Notes: a model not told the origin generated them from the letters alone. A stretch of 64,000 nucleotides of DNA from Acuticoccus sp039034015 (GCA_039034015.1 JBCCBM010000016.1:1-64000), one strand, 5' to 3'. Shown: positions 27,639-37,092, counted from the stretch's first letter. Numbers and translations are program-made.

Positions 27639-30590
27639 ATGGCCCGTGAAGACGCGAACGACGCGTTTCTTCAATCCTCGTTCCTTTACGGCGGCAATGC
27701 GCAGTATTTGGAACAGCTTTACGCGCGTTACCAAGCCGATCCGACCAGTGTGGATGCCGGCTGGCAAACCTTCTTCGGCGCCCTGAAGGACGAGAGCGAG
27801 GCCGTTGCGCAAAGCGCGCGCGGGCCGAAGTGGAAGCGCGCCGACTGGCCGCCTGCGGTGAATGGCGAGCTGGTGTCCGCGCTCGACGGGGACTGGGGCG
27901 AGGCGGCCGCGGTCCAATCGCGGGTGGCGGACAAGGTGGCGCAAAAGGCGCAAAGCGTTGGCGCTGCGGTGTCGGAGGCGGACCTTCAGCGGGCCGCGCG
28001 CGATTCGGTGCGCGCGATCATGATGATCCGCGCCTATCGTATGCGCGGCCATTACCACGCCAAGCTCGACCCGCTCGGCATTGTCGGCAACACCGATTCA
28101 GAGCTTTCGCCGGCCGCTTATGGCTTTTCTGACGCTGACCTCGATCGCCCCATCTTCATCGACAATGTGTTGGGGCTCGAATTTGCGACCGTGCGCCAGA
28201 TGGTCGGCATTTTGACGCGCACCTATTGCAGCACCATGGGTGTTGAATTCATGCATATCTCCGATGGCGCGGAGAAGGGCTGGCTGCAAGAGCGTATTGA
28301 GGGGCCGGACAAAGGTGTTGCCTTCACGCCGGAGGGGCGGAAGGCGATTTTGAATAAGCTGATCGAGGCCGAGGGCTTTGAAAAGTTTTTGGGCGTCAAG
28401 TATACGGGCACCAAGCGGTTCGGGCTTGACGGTGGCGAGGCGGTTATTCCTGCGCTTGAGCAGATTATCAAGCGCGGCGGCAACCTTGGCCTGCGCGACA
28501 TTGCGATTGGGATGGCCCACCGCGGGCGGTTGAACGTTTTGGCGCAGGTGATGGGCAAGCCCCTGCGTGCGATTTTTCACGAGTTCAAAGGCGGGTCGTT
28601 CAAACCCGATGATGTGGAAGGTTCTGGCGACGTCAAATACCACCTGGGCGCTTCGTCAGACCGTGAGTTTGATGGCAACTCTGTCCATTTGTCGTTGACC
28701 GCAAACCCCTCTCACCTTGAAATTGTTGACCCTGTGGTGCTTGGCAAAGTGCGCGCCAAGCAAGATCAGATGGGTGACACGGACCGGTCACAGGCGCTGG
28801 CGCTGCTCTTGCACGGCGACGCGGCCTTTGCCGGCCAAGGGGTGGTGGCCGAGTGCTTTGGCTTGTCAGGGCTGAAGGGGCACAAGACGGGCGGCTCGAT
28901 CCACGTCATCGTCAACAATCAGATCGGGTTTACGACGTACCCGCACTTCTCGCGGTCGAGCCCTTATCCGTCCGATGTTGCCAAGATGATTGAGGCGCCG
29001 ATCTTCCATGTGAATGGGGATGATCCGGAGGCGGTGGTTTTCGCGGCGAAGGTTGCGACAGAGTTTCGGCAAAAGTTTCACAAGCCGGTCGTCATCGACA
29101 TGTTCTGTTACCGTCGCTTTGGCCACAACGAGGGGGACGAGCCGGCGTTCACCCAGCCAAAAATGTACAAGATCATTCGGCAGCATCCGTCGACGCTAGA
29201 AATTTACGGCAATCGTCTTGTGGATGAGGGCGTGTTGTCGGGCGAGGATGTGGAGCGGCGGAAGGCTGAGTGGCGCGACCATCTTGAGGTGGAGTTTGAG
29301 GCCGGCCAATCGTTCCTGCCCAACAAGGCGGACTGGTTGGACGGCCGATGGGCCGCCATCAAGCCTGGGCAGGAGATGGACGACCCGCGCCGCGGCAAAA
29401 CCGGTGTGGAGGAGGCCGAGCTTAAGGAGATCGGCGAGAAGCTGACCGCGGTGCCCGAAACCTTCAACCTGCACCGCACCATCGGCCGGTTCATGCAAAA
29501 CCGTGCAAAAATGTTTGAGACGGGCGAAGGGGTGGATTGGGCCACCGCCGAAGCGCTCGCCTTCGGCACCTTGATGCGGGAAGGGTATCCGGTGCGCCTG
29601 TCGGGCCAAGATGTGGAACGCGGCACGTTCAGCCAGCGCCACAGCGTGCTTTATGACCAGGAGACCGAAGAGCGCTACATCCCCCTCAACAATATTGGCG
29701 CAAAGGAAGACTACGACGCCATCAACTCGATGTTGTCAGAAGAGGCGGTCCTTGGGTTTGAATACGGCTACTCGCTGGCGGAGCCCAATGCGCTGACGTG
29801 TTGGGAGGCGCAGTTCGGCGACTTTGCCAACGGCGCGCAAGTGGTGTTCGACCAGTTCATCTCGTCGGGCGAGCGCAAGTGGCTGCGCATGACGGGCCTC
29901 GTCTGCCTTCTCCCCCACGGGTACGAAGGGCAGGGGCCGGAACACTCGTCCGCCCGGCTGGAGCGCTTTTTGCAGCTCTGCGCCGAAGACAACATGCAGG
30001 TGGCCAACTGCACGACGCCGGCCAATTACTTCCACATCCTGCGCCGCCAGCTGAAGCGTGACTTGCGCAAGCCGCTGATCCTGATGACGCCAAAGTCTTT
30101 GTTGCGGCACAAGCGTTGCGTCTCAAAGCTTTCGGAGTTTGGGGCGGATGCCACCTTCCACCGTGTGCTGTGGGACGATGCGCAGCTTGGCCTCACCAAC
30201 GTAACGCTGAAGCCGGACAAAGATATTCGGCGCGTGGTCGTCTGCTCGGGCAAGGTTTACTTTGATCTTTTGGAGGCCCGTGAGGCGGAAGGCGTCGACG
30301 ATGTTTACATCCTGCGGACCGAACAGCTTTACCCGTTCCCGGCGAAGGCGCTCTTGAATGAGCTGAAGCGGTTTCCGGAGGCGGAACTTGTGTGGTGCCA
30401 AGAAGAGCCGGCCAACATGGGGAGCTGGACCTTCGTGCAACCTTATCTTGACTGGTGCCTCACCCAGCTGGAGCGGGGGGGCGAGCGTGCGCGCTACACC
30501 GGGCGCGCCGCGGCGGCCTCGCCGGCGACCGGTCTTGCCGCCCGCCACAAGCACCAGATGGAAACCTTCCTGGCCCAGGCCTTGGGCTGA
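27639..30590 (+). CDS. sucA: 2-oxoglutarate dehydrogenase E1 component
   Basis: A 983-residue thiamine-diphosphate enzyme that decarboxylates 2-oxoglutarate and passes the succinyl group to SucB. It opens with the SucB-binding N-terminal motif around FLYGGNAQYLEQLY, and carries the IAIGMAHRGRLNVLAQVMGK and HIVNNQIGFTT-like ThDP/Mg segments. AAGGA lies 9 bases before the ATG at 27639; a GTG ten codons earlier is less likely. It leads sucA - sucB - sulfotransferase - MAPEG - SDR - lpd. Confidence 0.97.
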   Translation: MAREDANDAFLQSSFLYGGNAQYLEQLYARYQADPTSVDAGWQTFFGALKDESEAVAQSARGPKWKRADWPPAVNGELVSALDGDWGEAAAVQSRVADKVAQKAQSVGAAVSEADLQRAARDSVRAIMMIRAYRMRGHYHAKLDPLGIVGNTDSELSPAAYGFSDADLDRPIFIDNVLGLEFATVRQMVGILTRTYCSTMGVEFMHISDGAEKGWLQERIEGPDKGVAFTPEGRKAILNKLIEAEGFEKFLGVKYTGTKRFGLDGGEAVIPALEQIIKRGGNLGLRDIAIGMAHRGRLNVLAQVMGKPLRAIFHEFKGGSFKPDDVEGSGDVKYHLGASSDREFDGNSVHLSLTANPSHLEIVDPVVLGKVRAKQDQMGDTDRSQALALLLHGDAAFAGQGVVAECFGLSGLKGHKTGGSIHVIVNNQIGFTTYPHFSRSSPYPSDVAKMIEAPIFHVNGDDPEAVVFAAKVATEFRQKFHKPVVIDMFCYRRFGHNEGDEPAFTQPKMYKIIRQHPSTLEIYGNRLVDEGVLSGEDVERRKAEWRDHLEVEFEAGQSFLPNKADWLDGRWAAIKPGQEMDDPRRGKTGVEEAELKEIGEKLTAVPETFNLHRTIGRFMQNRAKMFETGEGVDWATAEALAFGTLMREGYPVRLSGQDVERGTFSQRHSVLYDQETEERYIPLNNIGAKEDYDAINSMLSEEAVLGFEYGYSLAEPNALTCWEAQFGDFANGAQVVFDQFISSGERKWLRMTGLVCLLPHGYEGQGPEHSSARLERFLQLCAEDNMQVANCTTPANYFHILRRQLKRDLRKPLILMTPKSLLRHKRCVSKLSEFGADATFHRVLWDDAQLGLTNVTLKPDKDIRRVVVCSGKVYFDLLEAREAEGVDDVYILRTEQLYPFPAKALLNELKRFPEAELVWCQEEPANMGSWTFVQPYLDWCLTQLERGGERARYTGRAAAASPATGLAARHKHQMETFLAQALG

Positions 30591-30698
30591 CCTGTCGCCC
30601 GCCGCTTGCTTCTGGCCGGCGGCGGGGGCAAACAGTGCTTTGCGGCATATCGCCTTTGCCAAAACCCCTCCCGCTGAACAACAGCCGATGACACGCCC

Positions 30699-32192
30699 AT
30701 GAGCACCGAAATCCGCGTCCCCACCCTCGGCGAAAGTGTGACCGAGGCGACTGTTGCGCAGTGGCTGAAGGCAAAGGGCGACACCGTTGCCGCCGACGAG
30801 CCGGTGGTGGAACTGGAAACCGACAAGGTGTCGGTGGAAGTTCCCGCGCCCACCGCAGGCACCATCACCGAAATTGCGGCCGAAGCGGGCGCGACGGTGG
30901 AGGTCGGCGCGCTTCTGGGCCAGATCGGCGAAGGGGGGGCGGCGGCCCCCGCGCCTGCGAAGCCCGAGGCACCCGCGAACGGCCCGGCGGCAGCGCCCGC
31001 CACCGCGGCGACCGAGGTGCGTGTCCCCGCCCTTGGCGAGAGCGTGACCGAAGCAACGGTCGCGCAAATCCTGAAAAAAGAGGGCGACGCGGTGGCCGCT
31101 GACGAGGCGATCGTGGAGCTTGAGACCGACAAGGTGTCCGTGGAAGTGCCCTCGCCGGTGGCCGGCACCGTCCAATCCCTCGCCGTTTCGGTGGGTGACA
31201 CCGTGGCCGTGGACGCGCTGATCGGCGCGATTTCCGCCGGCGGTGGCGCGGTTGCAGCGGCCGCCCCTGCGCCCGCAACGGCCGAGCCTGCGGCCCCCGC
31301 ACCCTCCGCCGGCCGTCCCCCGGCGCCCTCCGCCCGCAAAGCGATGGCAGAGGCCGGACTGTCGGCCGAGAGCGTCTCTGGCACCGGCCGAGAGGGCCAG
31401 ATTTTGAAGGGCGACGTTTTGAAAGCCATTGCCAGCGGCGCGGCGGCCGCACCCGCGCCGGCTGCAAAAGCCCCGGCCACCGGGCCCGACAGCACCCGCG
31501 AAGAGCGCGTGCCGATGACCCGTTTGCGCCGCACCATCGCCCAACGGCTCAAAGACGCGCAAAACACAGCCGCCATGTTGACGACGTTCAATGACGTCGA
31601 CATGGGCGCGGTCATGGAGCTGCGCAAGCAATACAAAGATCAGTTTGAGAAAAAGCACGGCGTGAAGCTCGGCTTCATGGCCTTCTTCTCAAAAGCCTGC
31701 GTCCATGCGCTGAAAGAGGTGCCCGCGGTCAACGCGGAGATCGACGGCAACGACCTCGTCTACAAAAACTATTACCACCTCGGCATTGCGGTCGGCACCG
31801 ACAAGGGGCTCGTGGTCCCGGTCTTGCGGGATGCGGATGCGCTCAGCTTCGCCGGCATTGAAAAATCCATCGCCGGGTTCGGTCGCCGCGCACGCGACGG
31901 CCAGCTCAAGCTTGACGAGATGCAGGGCGGCACCTTCACCATCACCAATGGCGGGATTTACGGCTCGCTGATGTCGACGCCCATCCTCAACGCGCCGCAG
32001 TCCGGCATTTTGGGCATGCACCGGATCGAGCAGCGCCCCGTCGCCGTCGGCAACGAGATCAAGCTGCGCCCGATGATGTATCTCGCCCTCTCCTACGACC
32101 ACAGGATTGTGGATGGGAAAGAAGCCGTGACCTTCCTGGTGCGCGTCAAGGAAGCGATCGAAGACCCGCAGCGGCTTCTTCTGGATCTATAA
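30699..32192 (+). CDS. sucB: Dihydrolipoyl succinyltransferase E2 with two lipoyl domains
   Basis: A 497-residue E2 core of the 2-oxoglutarate dehydrogenase complex. Two near-identical lipoyl domains are present: residues 3-77 with lipoyl-Lys43 and 105-179 with Lys145, both in ETDKVSVEVP. They are joined by Ala/Pro-rich linkers. Then come a peripheral subunit-binding domain (about 208-245) and the catalytic domain with SYDHRIVDG. Most SucB proteins have one lipoyl domain and about 400 residues, so this one has gained a tandem copy. Confidence 0.96.
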   Translation: MSTEIRVPTLGESVTEATVAQWLKAKGDTVAADEPVVELETDKVSVEVPAPTAGTITEIAAEAGATVEVGALLGQIGEGGAAAPAPAKPEAPANGPAAAPATAATEVRVPALGESVTEATVAQILKKEGDAVAADEAIVELETDKVSVEVPSPVAGTVQSLAVSVGDTVAVDALIGAISAGGGAVAAAAPAPATAEPAAPAPSAGRPPAPSARKAMAEAGLSAESVSGTGREGQILKGDVLKAIASGAAAAPAPAAKAPATGPDSTREERVPMTRLRRTIAQRLKDAQNTAAMLTTFNDVDMGAVMELRKQYKDQFEKKHGVKLGFMAFFSKACVHALKEVPAVNAEIDGNDLVYKNYYHLGIAVGTDKGLVVPVLRDADALSFAGIEKSIAGFGRRARDGQLKLDEMQGGTFTITNGGIYGSLMSTPILNAPQSGILGMHRIEQRPVAVGNEIKLRPMMYLALSYDHRIVDGKEAVTFLVRVKEAIEDPQRLLLDL

Positions 32193-32199
32193 GCCATCG

Positions 32200-33759
32200 A
32201 TGCGGCCCTATCTGGAGCCTGAACCCGGCCAAACCCCGCTGCCCTACGTGGCGAGCGTGAGTTGGCCGCGCTCAGGCCATCACCTCATCGTACGCCTTCT
32301 TTATGGATACTTTGGCCCGCGCTTTGGTTACTGTGAGTACCACGTGCCGAAGGACGACCCGGACACGCCCTGCTGCGGCCACTTCCCCTGCCAAAAGCGC
32401 GCGATCGCGTTCTCAAAGAACCACGACTTCAATATTGATTCGCCCGTCCCGACGGACGTGCCGCTCCTCGTCCAATGGCGGGAGCCCATCGCCGCGCTGC
32501 ATTCCAACTTTGAACTTGCGGTGATGGAAGGTTGGCCGGACACACCTAAAGCATTCACAAAATTTGGCCACAAGCAGGCGGAGAAATACCGCCGCTTCAT
32601 GGCCAAATGGGTCGAGCCGGACCTGCCAAACCGCCTTGTCCTCAACTATGATGACCTGACGGCCGACCCACACAGCCACTTTCGAAAGGTTTTGACGCTT
32701 TGGGGTGAAGACCCGTGCGATGAGGCAAAGCTTGAAACCGCAATCCAGACCGTCCCGCACATCTCGGTCAGCGACAAAACCTCAAAACTCTCCGCAGCGC
32801 GCGGCGTGCGGGCCGAGCGCGTGGTCACCACCTTCCGCCATTATGATGCGGCGGAAACCCAGGTGTTCCGCGAGATTGCGCTCGGCCCCGTCGCCGCGCA
32901 CGCAACAACCGCGGCCGTGATCGCGCCGCACCCCGCCGCCCCGGCCACCGCGCGCACCGTTGACCCCGAAACGCTCAAGGCCAACCGACTGCGCGCCGGC
33001 GAGCGGCTGGTCTTCCACCACATCCCAAAGTGCGCTGGCTCATCGGTGAGCGACCTTTTGGCGGCCCCCTTTCGCAAAGACCAAATCTTCCGCCATCGGG
33101 GCGACATGCTGCCCGGCATGTCCGCCGAGGAGGTCGCCAAGTATCGCTACTTCACCGGCCACTTTTCACGCCATGGCGTTGACACCGTGCCGGGGCCAAA
33201 ACGCGTCGTCACCGTCCTGCGGGAGCCGCGTGAGCGCATCCTCTCGCTTTATTACTTTTGGCGCTCTCACACCCACGCTGCCATCGAGCGCGGCAACCTA
33301 AAGGGTGCTCGCGCGGCCAAGTCCATGGATCTCAAAACCTTTCTGCGGTCCGACTTGCCGGAGGTGACGCTCAGCATCAACAACCATATCGTGCGCAGCA
33401 TGCTCGGCCCCATTCGGCTTGAACTCGGCCAAGGGTTCCGCCTCCCAGACAGGGACTTTGCTGTCGATACCGCAATCTTGAACATCAAGCGCTACTTCTT
33501 CGTCGCCTTCACCGAAACACTTGACGAGGACATGGCGCAACTTCTGCCCTTGCTGGGCATCGAACCGGTCGCAACAATCCCGCGCGAAAAAGCATTCGAA
33601 AACCTCAGCGCGCGCAAGGCCCTGTTTGAGCCCATCGAGCGGGAGCCGCTTGATGATGAGACCTGGTCGCTGCTCAACCACCTCACCTTTCTCGACATGG
33701 CGTTTTACAGAAAAGCGTGGCACCTGAGGGCGAGCCTGCGCTGCCCCTATCCCATGTGA
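32200..33759 (+). CDS. Two-domain sulfotransferase
   Basis: A 519-residue protein that appears to fuse two PAPS-dependent sulfotransferase-like domains. The N-terminal half has the loop SWPRSGHHLIVRLLYG (about 22-37) and a 3'-phosphate site QWREPIAALHSNF (about 95-107). The C-terminal half (about 265-519) has the family-2 motifs FHHIPKCAGSSVSDLL and TVLREPRERILSLYYFW, as in heparan or chondroitin sulfotransferases. No signal or membrane segment is obvious. It starts 7 bases after sucB and lies inside the suc-lpd operon. Acceptor unknown; a surface polysaccharide is inferred. Confidence 0.82.
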   Translation: MRPYLEPEPGQTPLPYVASVSWPRSGHHLIVRLLYGYFGPRFGYCEYHVPKDDPDTPCCGHFPCQKRAIAFSKNHDFNIDSPVPTDVPLLVQWREPIAALHSNFELAVMEGWPDTPKAFTKFGHKQAEKYRRFMAKWVEPDLPNRLVLNYDDLTADPHSHFRKVLTLWGEDPCDEAKLETAIQTVPHISVSDKTSKLSAARGVRAERVVTTFRHYDAAETQVFREIALGPVAAHATTAAVIAPHPAAPATARTVDPETLKANRLRAGERLVFHHIPKCAGSSVSDLLAAPFRKDQIFRHRGDMLPGMSAEEVAKYRYFTGHFSRHGVDTVPGPKRVVTVLREPRERILSLYYFWRSHTHAAIERGNLKGARAAKSMDLKTFLRSDLPEVTLSINNHIVRSMLGPIRLELGQGFRLPDRDFAVDTAILNIKRYFFVAFTETLDEDMAQLLPLLGIEPVATIPREKAFENLSARKALFEPIEREPLDDETWSLLNHLTFLDMAFYRKAWHLRASLRCPYPM

Positions 33760-33770
33760 GGCCACCCGCC

Positions 33771-34172
33771 ATGCCCCTCGAACTCACGCTTCTTGCCGTG
33801 TCCGGCATCATCTTCGTGATCCACCTTTTGACTGCAGCCGGCGGCCGCACCGTCACCTACGGGCTCGACTGGGCCGCCGGCCCGCGGGACACGCACCCTG
33901 GCCAAGTCCCCCAATGGGGTGAGCGGGCGGACCGCGCCTTCCGCAACATGGCCGAAACCTTCCCGCTTTACGCGGCCTTTTCGGTCGCGGTGGTCGCGGC
34001 GGACGCCACCGGGCCCCTCACAGCCCTTGGCGCATCGCTCTACGTGGTCGGCCGCGTCCTCTACCTCCCGGCGTACCTGTTGCACATCCAATTCGTGCGC
34101 TCGCTCATCTGGGTCGCGGCAATGGTGGGCATTGCGCTGCTGGGCGCCCCGCTCATCCTGGGGGCGCTGTGA
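33771..34172 (+). CDS. MAPEG family membrane protein
   Basis: A 133-residue protein with four predicted membrane helices and the MAPEG core (RADRAFRNMAETFPLYAAF, then GRVLYLPAYLL). Eukaryotic relatives handle glutathione and eicosanoids; the bacterial role is uncertain. The start at 33771 (MPLELTLLAV) is chosen over an in-frame ATG inside the previous gene. The stop overlaps the next start (TGATG). A MAPEG gene near lpd is common in relatives. Confidence 0.85.
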   Translation: MPLELTLLAVSGIIFVIHLLTAAGGRTVTYGLDWAAGPRDTHPGQVPQWGERADRAFRNMAETFPLYAAFSVAVVAADATGPLTALGASLYVVGRVLYLPAYLLHIQFVRSLIWVAAMVGIALLGAPLILGAL

Positions 34173-34930
34173 TGGGCCGCGGCGTTTGCGTTGTCACCGG
34201 CGGCTCCCGGGGGATTGGCGCGGCGGCCGCCCGGCTCGCCGGCGCCCACGGGTGGGACGTTTTGATCAATTATCGCGCGCGGGCGGACGCCGCAGAGGCC
34301 GTTGCCGCCGACATTGTGGCCGCAGGCGGGCAGGCCGAGATCGTCGCGGCTGACGTTGCCACGCAAGAGGGCATCGATGCCGTGTTTGCCGCGGCCGATG
34401 CCATGGGCCCGCTCACCGCGCTCATCTCCAACGCCGGCATGGGCGACCAGGTGGGAACCGTCGACACCTTCACCTTTGAGCGGGTGGACCGGTTGATGCG
34501 GCTCAACGTCACCTCGGTGATCATGTGCGCGAAGGCGGCGGTGATGCGCATGGCAACCTCCCGCGGCGGGTCGGGCGGCTCCATCATCCACATTGCGTCG
34601 GCCGCATCCAAGCTTGGCGGGCCCCACCAGTTTGTGGACTATGCCGCCACAAAGGGCGCCATCGACACGCTCACCGTCGGCCTTGCGCTGGAATGGGCGG
34701 GCGCCGGCATCCGGGTGAACGCGGTGCGCCCCGGCGTGATCGACACCGACTTTCACGCCAGCGTTGGCGTGCCGGACCGCCCGGCCACCGTCGGCCCGCA
34801 GCAGCCCATTGGCCGCGCGGGCACGCCGCAGGAGGTGGCTGAGGCAATCCTCTTTCTGATGTCGGACAAGGCGTCCTATACCACGGGCGCGATCCTCGAT
34901 GTGTCGGGCGGCCGCAGCGCGGTCCCGTAA
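34172..34930 (+). CDS. Short-chain dehydrogenase/reductase (SDR)
   Basis: A 252-residue classical SDR. The cofactor motif TGGSRGIG is at 9-16, the SNAG motif follows, and the active site includes the Ser in HIASAASK and Y-x-A-x-K in DYAATKGA. NAD(P) preference and substrate are unknown; relatives are often called glucose 1-dehydrogenase or 3-oxoacyl-ACP reductase. The ATG at 34172 overlaps the MAPEG stop; a GTG one codon earlier is possible. It lies 19 bases ahead of lpd. Confidence 0.88.
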   Translation: MGRGVCVVTGGSRGIGAAAARLAGAHGWDVLINYRARADAAEAVAADIVAAGGQAEIVAADVATQEGIDAVFAAADAMGPLTALISNAGMGDQVGTVDTFTFERVDRLMRLNVTSVIMCAKAAVMRMATSRGGSGGSIIHIASAASKLGGPHQFVDYAATKGAIDTLTVGLALEWAGAGIRVNAVRPGVIDTDFHASVGVPDRPATVGPQQPIGRAGTPQEVAEAILFLMSDKASYTTGAILDVSGGRSAVP

Positions 34931-34949
34931 AAATCCAAAGGAGCGGACA

Positions 34950-36350
34950 ATGGCGGCCTACGACGTTGTGGTGATTGGCAGCGGCCCCGGGGGCTACGTG
35001 GCCGCCATTCGGGCCGCGCAGCTCGGCCTCAAAACCGCGGTGGTGGAAAAGTGGCCCGCCTTCGGGGGCACCTGCCTCAATGTGGGCTGCATCCCCTCCA
35101 AAGCGCTCCTCCACGCCTCCGAACTTTATGAAGAGGCCGGCCACGGCTTTGCCGACATGGGGATCGGCGTCTCCCCCTCCCTCGACCTTCAAAAGATGTT
35201 GACCTTCAAGGACGAGGGCGTCGACGGCAACACAAAAGGCGTCGCGTTCCTGTTCAAGAAAAACAAGATCGACACCTATGCCGGCACCGGCGCATTGGCC
35301 GGGCCCAACACCGTGCGCGTCACCCCCGAGGAGGGCGATGCGACGGAGCTTGAGGCGAAAAACATCATCATCGCCACCGGGTCTGACATTGTGCGCCTGC
35401 CCAACATCCCCATCGATGAGACGCGCATTGTCTCCTCCACCGGCGCGCTGTCGCTCCAAAAGGTGCCGGGAAAAATGATCCTGGTGGGCGGCGGCGTGAT
35501 TGGGCTTGAGCTTGGCTCGGTCTGGCGGCGGCTGGGCGCGGAGGTGACGGTGGTCGAATTCCTCGAGCGCATCCTCCCCACCGAGGACAAAGAGATTTCC
35601 AAGCAGTTTGAGCGCATCTTGAAGAAACAAGGGATGACGTTCCGCACAAAGACAAAGGTGACCGGCGTCGACACGTCCGGCGACACGCTCAAGGTGACGG
35701 TGGAGCCGGCCGATGGCGGCGCGGCCGAAACCCTGGAGGCCGATGTGGTCTTGGTCGCCATCGGCCGGCGCCCCTATACGGACGGGCTCAACCTCGAGGC
35801 GGTCGGCGTTGCGCTGGATGACAAGGGCCGCGTCAAAACCGATGGGCACTATCGCACCAACGTCCCCCACATTTATGCCATCGGGGATGTGACGGACGGG
35901 CCAATGCTGGCCCACAAGGCGGAAGACGAGGGCGTTGCGGCGGCCGAAATCATCGCCGGGCAAGCCGGCCACGTGAACTACGGCACGATCCCCAATGTGG
36001 TCTACACGTACCCCGAAGTGGCCTCCGTCGGGCAGACCGAGGAGGCGCTGAAGGGCGCGGGCGTTGCCTATAAGGTTGGGAAATTCCCCTTCACCGCCAA
36101 CGGGCGGGCGAAGGTGAACCGCACCACCGAGGGTTTTGTGAAAGTGTTGGCGGACGCTGAGACCGACACGGTGCTTGGCGTTCACATCATCGGCCCCGAC
36201 GCCGGCACGATGATTGCCGAAGCCGCGCTTGCCATGGAGTTTGGCGCAGCGGCCGAGGACATTGCCCGCACCTGCCACGCCCACCCCACGCTGACCGAAA
36301 GCATGAAAGAGGCGGCCCTCGCCGTCGACGGCCGCGCCATTCACATGTGA
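34950..36350 (+). CDS. lpd: Dihydrolipoyl dehydrogenase E3
   Basis: A 466-residue FAD enzyme that reoxidises dihydrolipoyl groups of SucB using NAD+. The FAD motif GSGPGG is at 10-15, the redox-active disulfide is Cys42/Cys47 in GGTCLNVGCIPSK, the NAD motif is GGGVIGLELG, and the C-terminal catalytic His-Glu lies in CHAHPTLTE. The start has AAAGGAG upstream. Its stop codon opens a 25-bp tandem repeat array. Confidence 0.97.
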   Translation: MAAYDVVVIGSGPGGYVAAIRAAQLGLKTAVVEKWPAFGGTCLNVGCIPSKALLHASELYEEAGHGFADMGIGVSPSLDLQKMLTFKDEGVDGNTKGVAFLFKKNKIDTYAGTGALAGPNTVRVTPEEGDATELEAKNIIIATGSDIVRLPNIPIDETRIVSSTGALSLQKVPGKMILVGGGVIGLELGSVWRRLGAEVTVVEFLERILPTEDKEISKQFERILKKQGMTFRTKTKVTGVDTSGDTLKVTVEPADGGAAETLEADVVLVAIGRRPYTDGLNLEAVGVALDDKGRVKTDGHYRTNVPHIYAIGDVTDGPMLAHKAEDEGVAAAEIIAGQAGHVNYGTIPNVVYTYPEVASVGQTEEALKGAGVAYKVGKFPFTANGRAKVNRTTEGFVKVLADAETDTVLGVHIIGPDAGTMIAEAALAMEFGAAAEDIARTCHAHPTLTESMKEAALAVDGRAIHM

Positions 36351-36473
36351 TCAGGCCGCGACGCCGGGGGGTGTGATCCGGCCGCTACGCTGGCAAATTG
36401 ATGGGGCCACGACGCCGGAAGTTCGATCAGGCCGCGCCGACGGCAATTTGATCAGGCCGCGACGCCGGCAATC
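36348..36473. repeat. Five imperfect 25-bp tandem repeats
   Basis: Five head-to-tail units of consensus TGATCAGGCCGCGACGCCGG plus CAATT, starting at 36348, 36374, 36399, 36424 and 36449. The first unit supplies the lpd stop codon (TGA), and the last encodes the C-terminal residues and stop of the azoreductase on the other strand. The array fills the whole gap between these convergent genes. It probably arose by duplication of the azoreductase 3' end. Confidence 0.85.
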
Positions 36474-37027
36474 GCCCGGCGGGCCCGGGCCAACGCACCG
36501 TCCGCGTCCGCCATCAGCCGGTCCGCCGGGATCACCGTCACATCGGTGATCCCGATGAAGGCGAGCGCGTGCCGCAGGTACGGCGTTGCAAAGTCGATCT
36601 CCGCATCGATCGGCGTCCCGCCTGACGTCACGACGATGAACGCGCGTTTGCCCTGCAAAAGGCCGACCGGGCCGTTTTCGGTGTAGCGAAACGTTTTGCG
36701 GGCGCGGGCGATGAGGTCGATCCACGCTTTGAGCGCGGCGGGAATGCCAAAATTATAGATGGGGGTGCCGATGATGAGGGTGTCCGCCGCCTCAAGCTCG
36801 GCCACCAGCGTGTCGGAGAGGGCAAGGGTGTGGCGCTGTTCGGCGGTGCGGTCCTCCTCCGGCGTAAAATTGGCCGCAATCCAGGCATCGTCCACCACGG
36901 GGAGGCCGGGCGCCACGTCCCGCTCAACGACGGTGTCGTCGGCCAGATGGTCGATCAGCTCGGCGGTGAGCGTCCGGCTCAGCGAGCCGTCATGGCGGCC
37001 GCTGGCATGGATGGCGAGAAGGGTCAT
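36452..37027 (-). CDS. azoR: FMN-dependent NADH:quinone reductase/azoreductase
   Basis: A 191-residue flavodoxin-fold reductase of the AzoR/AcpD family, which reduces quinones and azo dyes with NADH. The N-terminal phosphate-binding loop (SGRHDGSLSR) and the FMN motif PIYNFGIPAALKAWID are present, as is VVTSGGTPID. The ATG at 37027 has CTGGAGG upstream. It is divergent from a LysR gene, a common arrangement in which LysR controls the reductase. The last codons lie in the tandem repeat. Confidence 0.9.
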   Translation of the reverse strand: MTLLAIHASGRHDGSLSRTLTAELIDHLADDTVVERDVAPGLPVVDDAWIAANFTPEEDRTAEQRHTLALSDTLVAELEAADTLIIGTPIYNFGIPAALKAWIDLIARARKTFRYTENGPVGLLQGKRAFIVVTSGGTPIDAEIDFATPYLRHALAFIGITDVTVIPADRLMADADGALARARRAIAGVAA

Positions 37028-37071
37028 TGTGGCCTCCAGAATGGGCGCGGGGTGCGCTGCTGGCCCAGAGG

Positions 37072-37092
37072 TGGTATGCGCCTGTGGTGCCA
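37072..37092. promoter_or_regulatory. Candidate LysR operator
   Basis: TGGTAT and GTGCCA form an interrupted dyad (TGG-N15-CCA) in the 108-base gap between the divergent azoreductase and LysR genes, the usual place for a LysR box. Only the outer bases are symmetric. Confidence 0.35.

Noticed and set aside
30591..30698. Possible attenuator or riboswitch between sucA and sucB
   Set aside because: A GC-rich stem can be drawn, but it matches no known riboswitch and lacks a T-run; at this GC content such stems arise by chance.
34671..36344. 557-codon minus-strand frame over the SDR and lpd genes
   Set aside because: Antisense to two well-identified genes; no homology or start signals.
36348..36473. 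CRISPR array
   Set aside because: The 25-bp units are directly adjacent without unique spacers, so this is a simple tandem repeat.
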